Part shown: positions 13,041-36,221 of the stretch, in pieces | Layout: each line of letters opens with the position of its first letter | Numbering within the stretch: position 1 is the stretch's first letter | The notes under the pieces: generated by a model | The model's input: only the letters and a program-made list of their open reading frames with translations | Databases searched by the model: none | Told to the model about the DNA's origin: nothing | Source of the DNA: Membranipora membranacea | Lineage: Eukaryota; Bryozoa; Gymnolaemata; Cheilostomatida; Membraniporidae | NCBI GenBank assembly: GCA_914767715.1 | Contig: OU612074.1 | Span: 24,290,062-24,354,061, forward strand | Reading direction: 5' to 3' | DNA: 64,000 nucleotides | Translations under genes and position numbers: made by a program

Positions 13041-15953
13041 TCAAGGTTTCTCACAAGGTATCACAGGGTATCGAAATTTTAAATGGACGTGAGCGCTTTG
13101 GCTGCTATTATTCACCATGCATCATCTACACCGATAGAGTTACATGTGGGTTATGTGAAGCGGAGTGGGTGTAACTGTCCTCTATCGGTAGAAGTTATTA
13201 GTATAGAGTCTGCAGCTGATGCCGTTTAGCCACTGAGCTGGTAATTTAGTAATTACTTGTATTATTCTACATGCTGACTATTGTCCAATAATAAAACATT
13301 AATAAATTAATGTATCTGCTGACACACACACAGATATATATAATCGTGGTGTGGTTATTGATTAATATAAATCCCATGATAGATTATACTAACACATCAC
13401 AGTATGAGATATTGATCGGCTCGGTGATGCTGACATAGTGACAGAGCTTGTATTACCAGCTGTCTGTTAGAATCAGCTACACGGAGTCTCCGTATTAGTC
13501 AGCAGTCAGCAGCTCTCAGTGTACACTAACTGGATAATCTGCAGGCAGTACTTACCAGCAGCGTCTCTTACCGGCAGCATCTCCTACCGGCAGCTTCCCT
13601 TACCGGTACATGGTATTAAAGTGTCCAGCAGTTTGATATTCACTGGTAGGTAAGCAGAGCAGAGAATGGTCTCTGATTATCAAGAGTGCAATGCAGCTTC
13701 TCCTTCAGGGGAAAATCAGTCAAAGTTCAACAAAGCCTCTGAGTACATCCAAATCTGGTGATAGGGAGATAGGGGGTGTGCTCACTTAGGTTTGAGGTGG
13801 ACTATCACATTTGGGTTACAGATTGGGTAATAGCTTAATTTGTGTGTGGATGGCTGCTCTATATGGTATGTTATAGTTTCATTTGAGTTGTTTTATGTTT
13901 GAAACCAAATGCCAGTTTCTGCTATCACTAAGAATTGTCCCTGGAAATGGTCGGCCTACTTCAATTTGATAATTTGTTTGAATGATGCAGTAAATATTTG
14001 GGTATATGAGAATACTCATCTATCAGAGGGAGTAAGGACGGTGAGAATACTCATATATCAGAGGGAGTAGGGACTGTGAGAATACTCCTCTATCAGAGGG
14101 AGTAGGGACCGTGAGAATACTCATCTATCAGAAGGAGTAGGGACTGTGAGAATACTCATCTATCAGAGGGAGTAGGGACTGTGAGAATACTCATCTATCA
14201 GAGGGAGTAGGGACTGTGAGAATACTCATCTATCAGAGGGAGTAGGGACTGTGAGAATACTCATCTATCAGAGGGAGTAGGGACTGTGAGAATACTCATC
14301 TATCAGAGGGAGTAGGGACCATGAGAATACTCATCTATCAGAGGGAGCAGGGACCATGAGAATACTCATCTATCAGAGGGAGTAGGGACTGTGAGAATAC
14401 TCATCTATCAAAGGAAGTAGGGACTGTGACAATAATCATCTATCAGAGGGAGTAGGGACCGTGAGAATACTCATCTATCAGAGGCAGTAGGGACTGTGAG
14501 AATACTCATCTATCAGAGGGAGTAGGGACCGTGATTGATCCATTGATTCATTGTTTAAATTAGGACTCATTTGTTGGATTATTTATCATGTTGTCCAGTT
14601 TGAGGGATAATTTTGAGTATGATAGATAAGGTAAATTTACCGGGATTCTTCACATGTAAGTCTCCATATTTGCTAATCTGGTCACTGCTCATATTAAAGC
14701 TCTCCGGTAATTGATTACTGCACAGGGTGCCCTGCTTGTGTACAAAGGATATTGTTCAAGGTCAAACTTGTCAATTCTCAACTTTGAGTACGGTGACTTA
14801 ATGTATTGTGAGGTACACTTGGTAACAGGTGACAGGACAAGCGAATTGTAAACCTCTATCGACAGGATTGCATACCCTTCTGCATCATTTCACAGAACAA
14901 TTTTAATAGGGCTCCTCACTGTATTTCAATACAAACTCTCCATAAGACTGAAAGTGGCACAGCACAGCAATGAACTGAGGGAGTTCATTGAGCACAGCGA
15001 CATGAGGATAGGTACCCTGCACGTAATGTCACAAACTGATAGTATGTGTGACAGGCTGACAGTCTGACAGGTTGTTCTATTAGTTTCGGGCAGCAGATAT
15101 AAGGCGGGTAACATCATTTCGCACACTTCTATCTGAGGCAGTCAGCGGATTGGATCCAGAGTATATTGTCTGTATTATTAAGTAACTTGTGTTGTGGCTG
15201 ACTGAAATGTTTTCTGATCAGTGATGCTGGGATTATTTCATATAATCAACGTAAGGTGAAGTTGTGTCTTATTATTTAATATGCAACACAAACGGGCCTT
15301 CTGAGGGGGGGGGGCAAGAGTCTGTGGCACTCAGACTAGGATTTAATGTACATGATGGTGGACACAGTCCACACTAGATAAATCATTGAGATTAATCTAC
15401 GATAAGAAAGGGTCCTGCTGCATCTTGATAGCCTAAGTAATCATCATTATTGATCTAGATATAGTGACATTGCGTAACTAAATGACTCCAATTGATTTCT
15501 TAGTATCAAAGCCTGGGCCACAAGCTAACATTGCATCAATTAATACAGTTACTATTGATTTTCAGACTTTGTCAATCATGAAATACACAACGGAATAACG
15601 TAATATAGTTTATCTGTTTTCGTGTTTTCGTGTTTTCGTGTATCTATGTATGCATGTTTCCCATAGTCTTACTGATAAAAGGAATTATTAAGCCTATACT
15701 GTTTCCACGTCTCTGGGTTTTTGCGTATCTGCCATCTGTTTAGGTGGGTAGGTGTAGAAGGGGAGCGCACAATCTAGTCTATGTGACATCTAACATATTG
15801 AAGGTTATATGGTTAATTGATGTAAACAATAATGACCTTTCATTATCTGATTGCATCGCCTTATCGCCTACATATTTTACAGGTTGCCTCTGCGGAGGTT
15901 ATAATACAGATTAATCATATCTTGTACGGAGTAGGATAATAAAACGTGAGAAG
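13040..15953. other. Gene-free stretch upstream of synaptotagmin, with one minisatellite
   Basis: I found no supported exon. It contains the 35-bp minisatellite at about 14000-14535 and a tgttttcg microrepeat near 15610-15640. Near 13130-13190, accgatagag and ctctatcggt form an inverted pair. Any 5' UTR exon and promoter of the downstream gene would lie here, but I could not identify them. Confidence 0.45.
14000..14535. repeat. Minisatellite, 35-bp unit, ~15 copies
   Basis: The unit contains gtgagaatactcatctatca followed by gagggagtagggact, with few substitutions. There are about 15 head-to-tail copies and no spacers. Each copy carries gtgagaat, a donor-like motif on the plus strand. Confidence 0.9.
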
Positions 15954-25303
<9,350 letters not shown>

Positions 25304-25447
25304 GTCACCAATGATTTACCTGCAGTATAATAATCTCACTAATAACATTATGTACCAAAATACAGGGAGTGAAACGGTCCTTCTGAGGAACGAGATGCAA
25401 ATATTACAGCAGCAGGTGCAGCTGTCACCCACACCAATCTACTTATC

Positions 25448-25625
25448 AGATACAGACTTAATATTAGGTGTGAGGATCAGTCAGATACAGACTTAATATT
25501 AGGTGTGAGGATCAGTCAGATACAGACTTAATATTAGGTGTGAGGATCAGTCAGATACAGACTTAATATTAGGTGTGAGGATCAGTCAGATACAGACTTA
25601 ATATTAGGTGTGAGGATCAGTCATA
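25448..25625. repeat. 35-bp minisatellite just 3' of synaptotagmin
   Basis: About five near-identical copies of a unit starting cagatacagacttaatatt and ending gaggatcagt, beginning 145 bp after the stop codon, so possibly within the 3' UTR. Confidence 0.85.
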
Positions 25626-26985
25626 GATTAAGTTTGTAAGTTATCAGCTCAGACTGACAGACCTGCAAGATCATAACTTATTATATTATTTATGGTATTA
25701 TAATATATATTATATATCACATGTTATAAATGATAAATTAATTATATATCATACAGCAGTCATGGCATTATGAGTGATGTATTATATATCATGTGATACG
25801 AATTTACTAACATTATAAGGGAAACAAAACTGTGCCGTTGTAACATTTAGATTGAGTTTGTAATTTTGTGTGTTGTGATAACAAAATTTAATCATTTGTA
25901 ATAATATCCAGTATTGAAAGAGCAACATTAAAATCTTCATGGTGTGAGTCTGTATCATGGTGTGAGTCTGTATAGTTTTCAATCTGACATATTTTGTTGC
26001 TAAGCGGAAATCAGTGATACTCTGCTGTCAGACCACTAAGGACAGCAGGTTGTGAGTCGTATACATTAACTTTAGTTTAGCTCTTTGGAGATTTCTTTTT
26101 TTTATTCTATATATCACAAGAAATGTGAACTATCCACTCTTATTTATTACCACATGAATAATGCCTTTTGTGGACTCTGTGGATATCTGCGGATATCTGC
26201 GGATATCTGTGGATACCTGTGCTGAGGTAACAAGATAACAGAATCATTTACAAATCTATAGTTGAGCTCATTCTTTGCTTTCATCGGGTTTTTTTTCATT
26301 CCATCGAATCTTTTGGAAAATCTGACTCACATCTGCTTCTTCTGGTATTTAGTATTTATTTAGGAGCTTTTCTTCTTTATCTCATATTGATTTGAGGTCC
26401 TCTGGTCTGTGTCAGAGCTAGAGTAAGATTTAGACAATACTTTGTGTTACTTTTTCTGTAATAAGTTCCTTTGATTATTAAAATAATTAAACTAAACAAA
26501 GATATATATATATATAATTTCTTTATAGAAGGCATCGCTCGTTAGTAAAGTATAAATAATAATGCAAGAATTGAAAAATTACAGTTACAGTAAGAACGAA
26601 CAACTAGCTACCAGATCCTGTTCACCATTGTATCGTATTTATGTACTAAAAATTTTCAGAAATCCCCAACTAATAAATATACCCACTTCATGTAGGCGAT
26701 TGTGATTGATGGGAGAAATGCTCTTTAACCATACCCATAGTATTATGGGTTGATTGAGCTAACCACCAAACTGGCTCTTCACTTCTCAGAATTATGCACA
26801 TCCCAGACTTCATACCATTGAACTGTTTAAATGAGTGAACCGTTAGGGTAAAGCTGTCCACAGACCAGCTAGAAAACCTGAGCTAGTAGAAATAAAATAG
26901 AGCTTGAAACTCTAGCTTTACTCATTATCTCTTCACTTGTCATTGCACCCACAAAGCATGTATACACACAGCAAGATATTCATTA
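25626..26985. other. Intergenic AT-rich stretch
   Basis: I see no supported exon or RNA gene. Short ggatatctgc repeats lie near 26185-26215. Confidence 0.45.
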
Positions 26986-27212
26986 GGTTAGATATCAGCT
27001 AATGGTATTCATTAGGTGAGATATCAGCTAATGGTATTCATTAGGTTAGATATCAGCTAATGGTATTCATTAGGTTAGATATCAGCTAATGGTATTCATT
27101 AGGTTAGATATCAGCTAATGGTATTCATTAGGTTAGATATCAGCTAATGGTATTCATTAGGTTAGATATCAGCTAATGGTATTCATTAGGTTAGATATCA
27201 GCTAATGGTATT
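26986..27212. repeat. 29-bp minisatellite, ~8 copies
   Basis: The unit joins ggttagatatcagctaat and ggtattcatta. Copies are nearly identical, which suggests recent expansion. Confidence 0.9.
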
Positions 27213-27379
27213 CCATGAACAAATTTACTTATTTCTTCCCAACATCAGTGCCTGACTAGCTACCACTGTCTGCAGTACCTTTACCTTATTTTATATAATT
27301 TCAACTTTGTTCCTTTAAAATCTCACATTGAACTTGAAATTGAAGCTTGACCCAATTTCCCATAAACTCTAATTGAGAC

Positions 27380-27742
27380 GCCATGTTTGGAAGGTCACAG
27401 TTAGAAAAGTTCCAAAAGGTTGCAGCAGCTTATTGGGCTGGGGAAAGTATATTATAGAGTATGAGCCTGATAGTGATGGGGCAAGCATTGTTGCACTGAA
27501 ACAATGAAAAGTTGGCAGCCTCCCAGGTTTCGCAACATCATAAACACACCAATTATGTCAAAATACCGAAATTGACAATATGCACTGAGGGTCGGAAGAG
27601 ATAGATTGAGATGCTCATCAACATGAGGAGGTTGTTCTAGAGAAGGCCTCAAAGCAGCGCTTGACTCATGGTTTCTAGCTGAAGACCCGTGTGTTGTGCA
27701 GTGGTATGCGCACCACTGTAGTTATGTCTTTGTTGCAATTTC
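27380..27742 (+). mobile_element. Fragment of the retroelement family found at 56.9-58.05 kb
   Basis: This segment is the reverse complement of about 56885-57190, with roughly 75-85% identity by eye and a deletion of about 45 bp. A plus-strand frame reads K-H-T-N-Y-V-K-I-P-K-L-T, matching the minus-strand K-H-T-N-Y-V-K-P-P-K-L-T of the larger copy. It abuts the outer edge of the inverted duplication at 27745. Confidence 0.7.
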
Positions 27743-28067
27743 CAGTGCAGAATGAACAGAAGGTGTTATATATATATATATATCAAACTAGTTTATTCTA
27801 CATGGTTGGGTCGTACTCCCTTACCATTGAGTATATCAGTCCACAGTTCAACATGCTTGTATGAAAAGAATATCACTAATGCATTTCATGTTACTGTCAT
27901 ATTAAGCGATAAAAATAAACCAGAAATCAGACATCAATATTTTCGGTACATATAATTCGGACCCAAGAGTCAGTAACAGCAATATGATTTTAATGCAGCA
28001 CTAGATACAAGAAATTCTCGACCCAAACCTCAAAAACATCAACGATTGAATTCAATGAAGAATGGTT

Positions 28068-31000
28068 TTAAATCGGGCAGACAAAGGTGTCTGGCCAGTT
28101 GCATACACAGATATCGATATCAAAGCCGAGACCATCGGGGCAGTTCTTAGTCTCTGTAGGGACTCCGGGTGCAGATTGAGTGTATTTAGTACAATCAGTT
28201 CCCGGAACAATCCTGAATGTGTTACCATACAATGAACAGCTGGCTGTAACAAATAAATATAAATACCTTAAGGCCACAATCAATTGTGAGATAATGTATA
28301 TCAGAGCATTGTATTGTCAACTCTAAGGCTCAACATAAGAGCTATTTGTAACTAGAACTGATATATCAGGGACCAAACTCCAACAAGGGCGCGATGGAAG
28401 GTAGGGATAGGAAAAGTATGAGGGGGAGGTATGTTTGCAACAGCAATATGTCCAGTGAAAAAACCGAGGCATGTCAATTATGGGTGATTTTTGTGAAAGC
28501 TGCCTCTTTCATATAGTTTGTTTATTGGGGGGGGAACCATATCGCTACTATTCCAAATAAAAAATCACTACATATCACTAGGTCTACCCCAAAAACTGGG
28601 TCTTTGGCAATGTTTGACTGCTCCTCTTGCGTTTTTGTTCAAACAACTCAAGAACAAAAGCTCAAGGGCCGGCAGTATGGCTCCGCCAAAGACCAATGAT
28701 ACATCAAAACAGCTGAAGTGTGGTCCCGGGTCAGTCTATTGTTTTAACACTCTGATAATTCAAAGTTGTTTATCCTGATCAACAAAGAAAGTAACTCTTG
28801 TTCAGATGATTTTTATTGATATAGAGGATGATCATAATCTGGATTTGGAACTTATGAATAAAACTGCCAAGCCTGCTAATCCAATTCCGTGGTTACTACT
28901 GCAGGTCACTCAGTCATCAAATCGCACTTCCTTTACCGCTTAATATTTCAGGTTGAGAAGCAAGTCTGTTGTTGTCGATTCCCTAAACATGCCCAATTTC
29001 GTTTGAAAATGCCCAAGAGTTGACACTTTTGTAAATAGGACAATGTGTAATGGAACAAAGTGCTCAGGTGTCCAGGTGTGTAAAGTAGGAAGCTTACACT
29101 ATAAATAGCTATGTTATTATGTAGCATAGTATCTAGGGTTGAGTAATGGGTGGTAAGAATCGACTCACTAGGTTTTTCACAGAGAAAAAGTCTCTCATAA
29201 TCACAGTCCAGATTATTCCAGTCTCCACTAGATGGCCATCTGTTAAACTCCAAACACTTCTCTATATCTTCATTGTTAGGTTCACCTGTAAGATATACCG
29301 AGATATAATACTGAGATTATTGAGATATCATACTGAGATATTATACTGAGTACTATACTGACTCATTATACAGACACTTTTAACCAACACATTATACTGA
29401 GATGTGTGAAGGGACTAGGGTACAGGGCATTGGGGTACTGGGGTAGTGGGGGACTAGGGTATTAGGACTAGGGACTTGTGCAAGGGTTCTAGGTACATTG
29501 GTACAGTTGGTATAATTACCCAAGTTACTACATTTGCTAGAGTTGCTATAATTCCTACTGTTCCTCCTGAGCTGTACATGTTATCAAAGCTGCCCAAGTT
29601 TTCAGTCTCTTCCGCTAAGTTTTTTCCAGGAATTTTATATGTAGATCTTTGTGACTATCAACTTGATCCAATTAGAATGCATAGAGATATCACAGATGAC
29701 TCGGCCTCTAAGATTATTTGGCCTGCCAGATGGCTCGACCTGTCATTGCTTTGTGGTGAGGATATAATAATGTCCAGCAAAGATGACGGAGATGGTGATA
29801 TAAGTACAAACAGGCTATCATTTTTGAATAAAAGATTATAGTATATGTTTATAGTCATGCGCTGAAGGTACATGTAGTTTATTCGGGAAGCACTTGTCAG
29901 ACTCTGAGCTAATCTCGCTCACCTGAACAAGGCTTAATCTCAGGTGCCTGTACAGTATAGCCCTAATAACTGAGCAAGGACTTTGACCCGGAATCAGCTG
30001 ATGACCCTGCATATCCAAAATGAACATCACACTATATTTAGTTGGATGTCATAATATCTTACCTGAGTGCCATTTTGTGTAAGTAAATGGCGTATCATCA
30101 GTCCAACTCCACTCTCCCTCAGCAATAAAATCGTTTCCACCTACCCACATTGCGTTCTCTCCACATAAGCCTAAATCAAATCAAAATCACTAAACAGACT
30201 GTCAAAATCAACCATGACATAGCCATCAAACAATTTCAATCTGAAACAAATTAACGTAACAAGAGATGTCTCCGTGACACTTGTAAGCAGAAAAGCAAGG
30301 GATGGAATAACCTTTATTATTATTTGAATGAGAGGGGATAACTTATTACTCATTTCCCTTCAGATATACAACTGTAAAAATTATTATTGTACTGCTGTCT
30401 GTAGTTGGGACGGTCAAGAGTGCCCTACCACCTCCTAACATAGAAGTTTGGGAAATTAGGCTAAACTAATAATCAATTCCAAAAATAAGATTATTTAAGG
30501 ATGATAATATTTGCCCTTACAGTCTTTTACCATGTATAAAAGTCTCGCTCTCTCAGTCTCCTACTATGTATAAAAGCCCCGCCCTCTCAGTGTCTTACAA
30601 AGAATAAGCCCCGCCCTTACACTCTCTTGCAGTATATATAAGCCCCGCCCTCACGGTCGATTACAGTAAATATAAGCACCGCCCTCACAAACCCTTACCA
30701 TATACGAAGTCTTGCTCTTGTTCATTAGATACACTCATCAGGTCTGAAGCCATAGACTGACAATAGACCCGCGCCTCGTCCCATCCCACCGCGTTGGAGC
30801 TGAGATAGTAACAATTACCAGATACATCATCACCTACCCATCCATCCCCACAGTCCATTGTACCTGAAACCGAACAAAATAAATGTATGAACATTTGGTA
30901 GGAGAATCTGTCGAGGTTGTGTTGGAAGGCAGGTTGCATTGTTGCTGTTTGCCTTAAAGGGTGAGTCCTATTAAAAAAGTGGATATATTACCCCAGGAAA

Positions 31001-32689
31001 TCAAATATAGTGAGTTCATAGGGCAAACAAAAATAATGAAAAAATGAAAATTGTGGAAAATAGCAAATAAAGGATCATAGTGGATCATAGTGGTGGTCAG
31101 GGGGAGGCAATTAATCACTATGATCCACTATGATCCCAATTTTCAGACTTTGCAGCAACTTTACTGCAATTAGGTTCACAGGCTGTTTTATTTCATATGC
31201 CCTAATGACCTCTCACCCTGAGGTCTTTAAAACAATACCAAACATGGCCTAGTAGGACTGTCACTTTAAAGTGTCTATGAAAGCAAAAAATAACTGCTGT
31301 TCATATCAAAGTTTGCCATCGCAATGAGCAAAAAAGTAAATTTTTCGCACAAAGACATTGTTAAATGATTTAACCTAATTTAAAGTGCAAGCATCCAGAG
31401 TCAAGAAGGGTCTACAGTATATTATCTCCCCTGTCACAGATTCAAATTTAATTGATGATCCACTTACAGAATGACAGTACACCTAGCCCGAGCTTACCTA
31501 GGACAGCTACAAGGCTGCTCTACATACACTAGACATTATCCAAAAAAAAACAGTATTGGACAACGGTAACATAGTCAAAGATATTTTAGTGTTAATACAT
31601 AGCAGGGGAGATAACATACTCTAGACCCTTCTAGACCCTGGATTTTCAACCTTTAAATTATGTTATATCATTCAATGATGTCCGTGTGCGAAAAAATTTA
31701 CTTTTTTTGTTCATTGCAATGGCAAAACTTTGATATAAACAGTGGTTGTGTTTTGCTTTCCTAGACACTTTAAGACTCCATCACAATCTTGTTGATACCA
31801 AAAGTTTTCTCTTTTCCTTGGTTGATACCAGCTAGAGACTAACTAGATGGGATGTAGACTCTCAGACTCAGACAACTGTTGTTTAGTAAATGAATGTAAT
31901 ATTTGACATACCCTTTGGATAAGCCTCAATGTGTTTCTGATATTTAGTCGAGTTCTCCACATGGACATCTCTCGAATCTGACATCTCTAACTTAGAGTTA
32001 TGCTCTCTCTTTGCTTCACTTTGTCCACACTGTGAGGAAAAATATCAAACTTACTAAGGACTATGGAGACATGAGTCACAGCTGACTGCCTAATACAAAA
32101 ATAATTATATTTGCACCTATGTATACTCTAGCTGATTTAAATCAGCTAGAGTTGATATGAACTGGACGGTTGTTCAACTGATTGCCTGTAGCAAAAAATG
32201 CGCAGTGGCATGTTAAAAAGGCAGCCCAAAGAGCAATGCATGTTATAGTCAGGCAGTTTGTTATAATAAAGTGTTGTCAGATTTGCATAGTAAAATAATT
32301 CAATGCCTACTTGGTATGGATTATTGAAGGTGGAAAGAGTGCCTCCCATAAGGAACAGTAACTCCCATTCTCTGAATTATGATGTCACAGTCCCCCGGAA
32401 GTGCAATACAACAAACACGCACTTCGAGACAACAGTGACAGCATGATGCAAAGAATAGGAGCTACCTTTGTGTATGGGAGACACTTTTCCTACCATCGAT
32501 AGTTTATGCCACGTAGAGCATTGCATTTTTCTACCATGCATATCTGACAAAACTTCATCCAAGTAACTGCCTGACTATAAAATGCATGGGTATTTGGGTA
32601 GCCATTAAGCTTTGATATTTGATTTCTTGTGTTTTACTTACCAAAGTTAGCAGCAGCAGCACAACCGTAGTCTTAGTGACCGTCAGCAT
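28068..32689 (-). CDS. Secreted C-type lectin with C-terminal peritrophin-like domain, 243 aa (left paralogue)
   Basis: Coding exons (minus): 32689-32642, 32029-31912, 30863-30699, 30170-30063, 29285-29169, 28243-28068 (TAA). Phases agree (0,1,1,1,1). A non-coding exon (about 32935-32885) and a TATA box precede them. The signal peptide is MLTVTKTTVVLLLLTL. A polar stalk (C-G-Q-S-E-A-K) follows, then a C-type lectin domain over residues ~57-184: M-D-C-G-D-G-W-V, W-V-G-G, E-G-E-W-S-W-T-D. The E-P-N tripeptide is the mannose-type Ca2+/sugar motif, and W-N-N-L-D-C-D stands at the WND position. The last exon encodes a ~58-aa cysteine domain with C-P-D-G-L-G-F-D and C-N-W-P, resembling chitin-binding type 2. 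Its third canonical Cys is missing and an extra Cys gives C-V-C. Likely a secreted recognition or matrix protein. Relative to its twin it has lost one stalk Cys (CGQS versus CGQC) and gained L-C-G-E in exon 5. Confidence 0.9.
30490..30700. repeat. ~36-bp repeat pairing GC-box-like and TATA-like motifs (lectin intron 4, left arm)
   Basis: Read on the gene's sense (minus) strand, each of about five copies holds gggcggggcttata followed by a variable tail. The homologous intron of the right paralogue has the same array in the same sense orientation with about ten copies (37510-37865). The array therefore predates the inversion and has since changed copy number. Confidence 0.85.
31255..31785. mobile_element. 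Foldback (MITE-like) element inserted in intron 3 of the left lectin
   Basis: Left arm 31258-31435 (starting near cactttaaagtgtctatg) and right arm about 31600-31780 (ending near tcctagacactttaa) are imperfect reverse complements of about 180 bp around a ~160-bp centre. The right paralogue's equivalent intron is about 400 bp and lacks it, so insertion probably followed the duplication. No open frame of note. Confidence 0.75.
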
Positions 32690-32884
32690 GTTGTACCTGT
32701 AAGAAGAGTGAGGAGATAAACTCAGACTAGCCAGCACATTGACATAATAAATATACTGTTAATGAATTAGGAATAACATTGTATCCCTCAATGACAATAA
32801 CATGATAGACAACCATAAATTTGTATAACATTCAAAGAAATAGGATAATATCAGCTATGTATTTAATTTTGCATGTTTACTCAC

Positions 32885-32970
32885 TATGCTGTGATACCCT
32901 CAGTACAGCTCAGAAGTGGAGATAACTCTCTCTGATGCACAATCTACATCAGGATGTCCTATTTATACTG
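32885..32970 (-). promoter_or_regulatory. TATA promoter and 5' UTR exon of the left lectin gene
   Basis: On the minus strand, tataaatagg (TATA at 32967-32961) lies about 30 bp before a likely start site near 32935. A non-coding exon then ends at the donor CATA|GTGAGT (32885). The next exon starts at 32696, seven bases before the ATG. The same arrangement is conserved in the right arm. Confidence 0.75.
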
Positions 32971-33688
32971 TCAGATTTGCATGTTTAAGTTTAGAGATTG
33001 GAATTTCCTTCTGGTTCTGTTTAGATGGGATTTGAAAAGTCCTCTTAAAGCAAAAAAGAATCATGTCTGTTTATGATTTTGTTATCATAATATACATATC
33101 TAATGTAAGATGGCTCCATACGAGCAGAGAGGGCTGCATGTGTTTTGCAGCCAATGTTAAGCCTCCAGGGCCGTAGATAAGAATCAATGGTGGGGGGGAG
33201 GGGGGGATAGTGGTGGAGAAAATCTGAAAGGTGTGAATCAAGACTGATGGGTTAACAAGGCTTATAAACAACAATGGAACCGCAATAGAGCTGAGTCAGA
33301 CATGAATTATTCAACTATGGTGTTTTCAGGCCAATTATTTGGCATTCTAGGGAATGCAATGTCTCTCTGCAGCCCCTATAACTCCGGGCCTGACCTTTCA
33401 CCCCTCACCGAATTGTTTAGGTGAGAATATAAGTCTAATCTGTGACAAACTAAAATCATACCTATATAGTAACATATCATCTCTTATATCGTCTCCGGTC
33501 TGTATCTGATGAGAGTCAGTATATTATCACTCTCTGCTCCACATGTTGTATGGGATTGATTAGTACTTTAAGGTTTGTGTTGTTTTGGATGTATAAGTCA
33601 GCTAAGTACACACACACTTACACACAAGAGTGCTGCTTATTCATGTAATTATTACAGCCGCATATAATGCTGAACGTTATCTTGCGAA

Positions 33689-35540
33689 CATAGCTCTGGA
33701 AATATATATTGTATAAATATAAATAATTGAAGTATATTCTAAGACAAAATACTGTTTACTGTGCCTAAGTTTAGCCGTATAAGGCGTCTAGGTCTAAACC
33801 CCCCCCCCCCTCTCTCCCTCTATGAGAACTATGAGGCTCTTAGACTATATGTGCTACCACTGACTGTGTAGTAGTCTTTTAGTGCAAACTACTCAAATTC
33901 AATCACATTTTTACAATTTTGGAAAAACAATGAGAGAGAATGATGGATAATTTAACATAGCCTAAGCACAAATATGATCGTTAGGTGGGGTAAAGGCTGC
34001 CCTTAAATAAATTGTTGACAACTATAACCCAACTATCAATTACAAATTATCTCTCCTGTTTGCTTACATGGTGAATAGTAAACAAAAATAGAATTAGATA
34101 CGCCCATGCAGAACTGAACCCTCTCATATAGGGTAGTACAAAGTGCATTCATCATCATGTGACGACCGGGTGCCGAAGATAGTGGGGATATATTAGAATA
34201 CCTGCCATTTTTCAGACTGGCCATTTGAGTTTCCTTTTTCAAAAGAAAATTTGAAGCTTCTTTGGTTACCTTATGAATTATAGTATGATTGGAAGACAGC
34301 GTCTTGTTTGAATATTTCTACTGCTACTTTGTCCGCGAAAAAACATGTTTGTTGACTTCAAAGATTATTTTGTGATTGATTAGGTACTAGAAAGTTATCA
34401 TGAGTAACACATGTATGTTATTATCACTTAAGTTCAAACATGTGTTACTAATAGTAATCAAGCGCATCACTACTGCATGTAAAATATAAATATGTACAGC
34501 AAAACACAACCTCTCAAGGTCAATGATCTAATATCATCATATAGGCGCTGAATGTGAAGCGTAGGATCATATAACAAAGCTAGGATCTATTATAGATTTA
34601 AAAAAAGGTAGTTAGATGGACACTGCATGCTTTCGTCATCCAATAAAATATGTTAGCTGCTTTAGCCTCAGGGCTAGGAACCAAAAAAACCTAGATCATA
34701 AGGCTTATCAATTAAACTACTTTCACAGCCAATCTAATTTTTACAGTTGTGATTGGCTTGAAAGTACCGAAAGTACCGTAGTTTATTAAAGTACCGTAGT
34801 TTATTAGAGTACCCACAATATAGCCCCAAAACATATCAACTAATTAGGACTAATTAAAAGATACCTGTTGGAGTTATGGTCAACATCTATAAAAATACCT
34901 TGGGAAAAAGAATCTTAAGGAATTCGTTCAATTTAATGTAGTTCCATGACAAAATAATCTCTGGAGTCAAAAAACACGTGAAAAAATTTAGTAGGATTGA
35001 TCAGCAGTAGAAAACTGTCTGGAGAAGCGCTCTTCCATCACACTATGATTCATAAGGTAACCAACTTGTTTTTAGGCTACATTAAAATGTGCATCAGTCT
35101 TCGGTTAATAGTTTTTCCAATAAATGAAAAGTGATTGAATTTTAGTATTTGGGACTTTCTCAAGAAAATCTAAACTAAAACCCACAGAACCGCATGTTAC
35201 TCATAACCCTTCACTCCCATCCAGTCATCAGTGATAGAAAGCAAGATAAAAAGGTGAGATCAGATATCAGGATTCGTCTGGATATATGAGTAGCCCCTCC
35301 AGGATAGAGAGTGAAGGAGGAGTTAAAAAAATCCTTCGTCCTAAGGATAGATACATAGAGCTAGTAAAACCTGTATGTACCCCATAGAGTTAACAATAGA
35401 CTTAGAGACTTAGAACCAGGACACCATATACACCTCGGGTTAGGCACAGTAATTAACAGTATATTGACTTAGAATATACCTCAATTATGTTGGGTGTTTG
35501 AACATTTGGGGATTTATACAATCTATTGACCAGTCCTATA
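33689..35540. other. Spacer between the inverted duplication arms
   Basis: About 1.85 kb without a supported exon. A hairpin around agtaacacatgt / acatgtgttact lies at 34401-34450, and a twofold aaagtaccgtagtttatta repeat at about 34765-34805. The two lectin promoters face outward from this spacer. Confidence 0.5.
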
Positions 35541-36221
35541 TTCGCAAGATAACGTTCAGCATTATATGTGGCTGTAATAATTACATGAATAAGCAGCACT
35601 CTGGTGTGTAAGTGTGTGTGTACTTAGCTGACTTATACATCCAAAACAACACAAACCTTAAAGTACTAATCAATCCCATACAACATGTGGAGCAAAAAGT
35701 GAAAATATACTGACTCTGAACAGACACAAACGTGCCCGGAGACAATATAAGAGATGATATGATACTATATAGGTATGATTTTAGTTTGTCACAGATCAGA
35801 CTTATATTCTCACCTAAACAATTCGGTGAGGGGGTGAGAGGTCACGCCTGGAGTTCTAGGGGCTGCAGAGAGGCATTAAATCCCCTAGAAAGCCAAATAA
35901 AGTGGCATGAAAAGATTATGGTTTGAATAATTCATGTCTGAATCAGCTCCATCGAGATTCCATTGCTGTTTATAAGCCTTGTTAACCCAGATTTTTGCCC
36001 CTCCCCTACCATTGATTCTTAAATTGAGGCTTAACATTGGCTTCCAAACACATGCAGTCCTCTAAAGTCGTATGGAGCCATCTTACATTAGATATATTTA
36101 TTATGATACCGAAATCATAAACAGACATGTATTTTTTTGCTTTGGGACGACTTTTTAAATGCCAGCTAAACAGAACCAGAAGGAAATTCCAATCTCATGC
36201 ACAGCACATGCAAATCTGACA

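Larger units (their letters stand above)
27745..33688. repeat. Left arm of a multi-kilobase inverted duplication
   Basis: The arm starts at gtgcagaatgaacagaagg and ends at cgttatcttgcgaa. Both edges reappear reverse-complemented at 40041 and 35541. The whole lectin gene, its promoter, 5' UTR exon, introns and the tata-rich tract with ctagtttattctacatgg are shared. This arm is about 1.4 kb longer, partly from a foldback insertion in intron 3. Confidence 0.88.
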
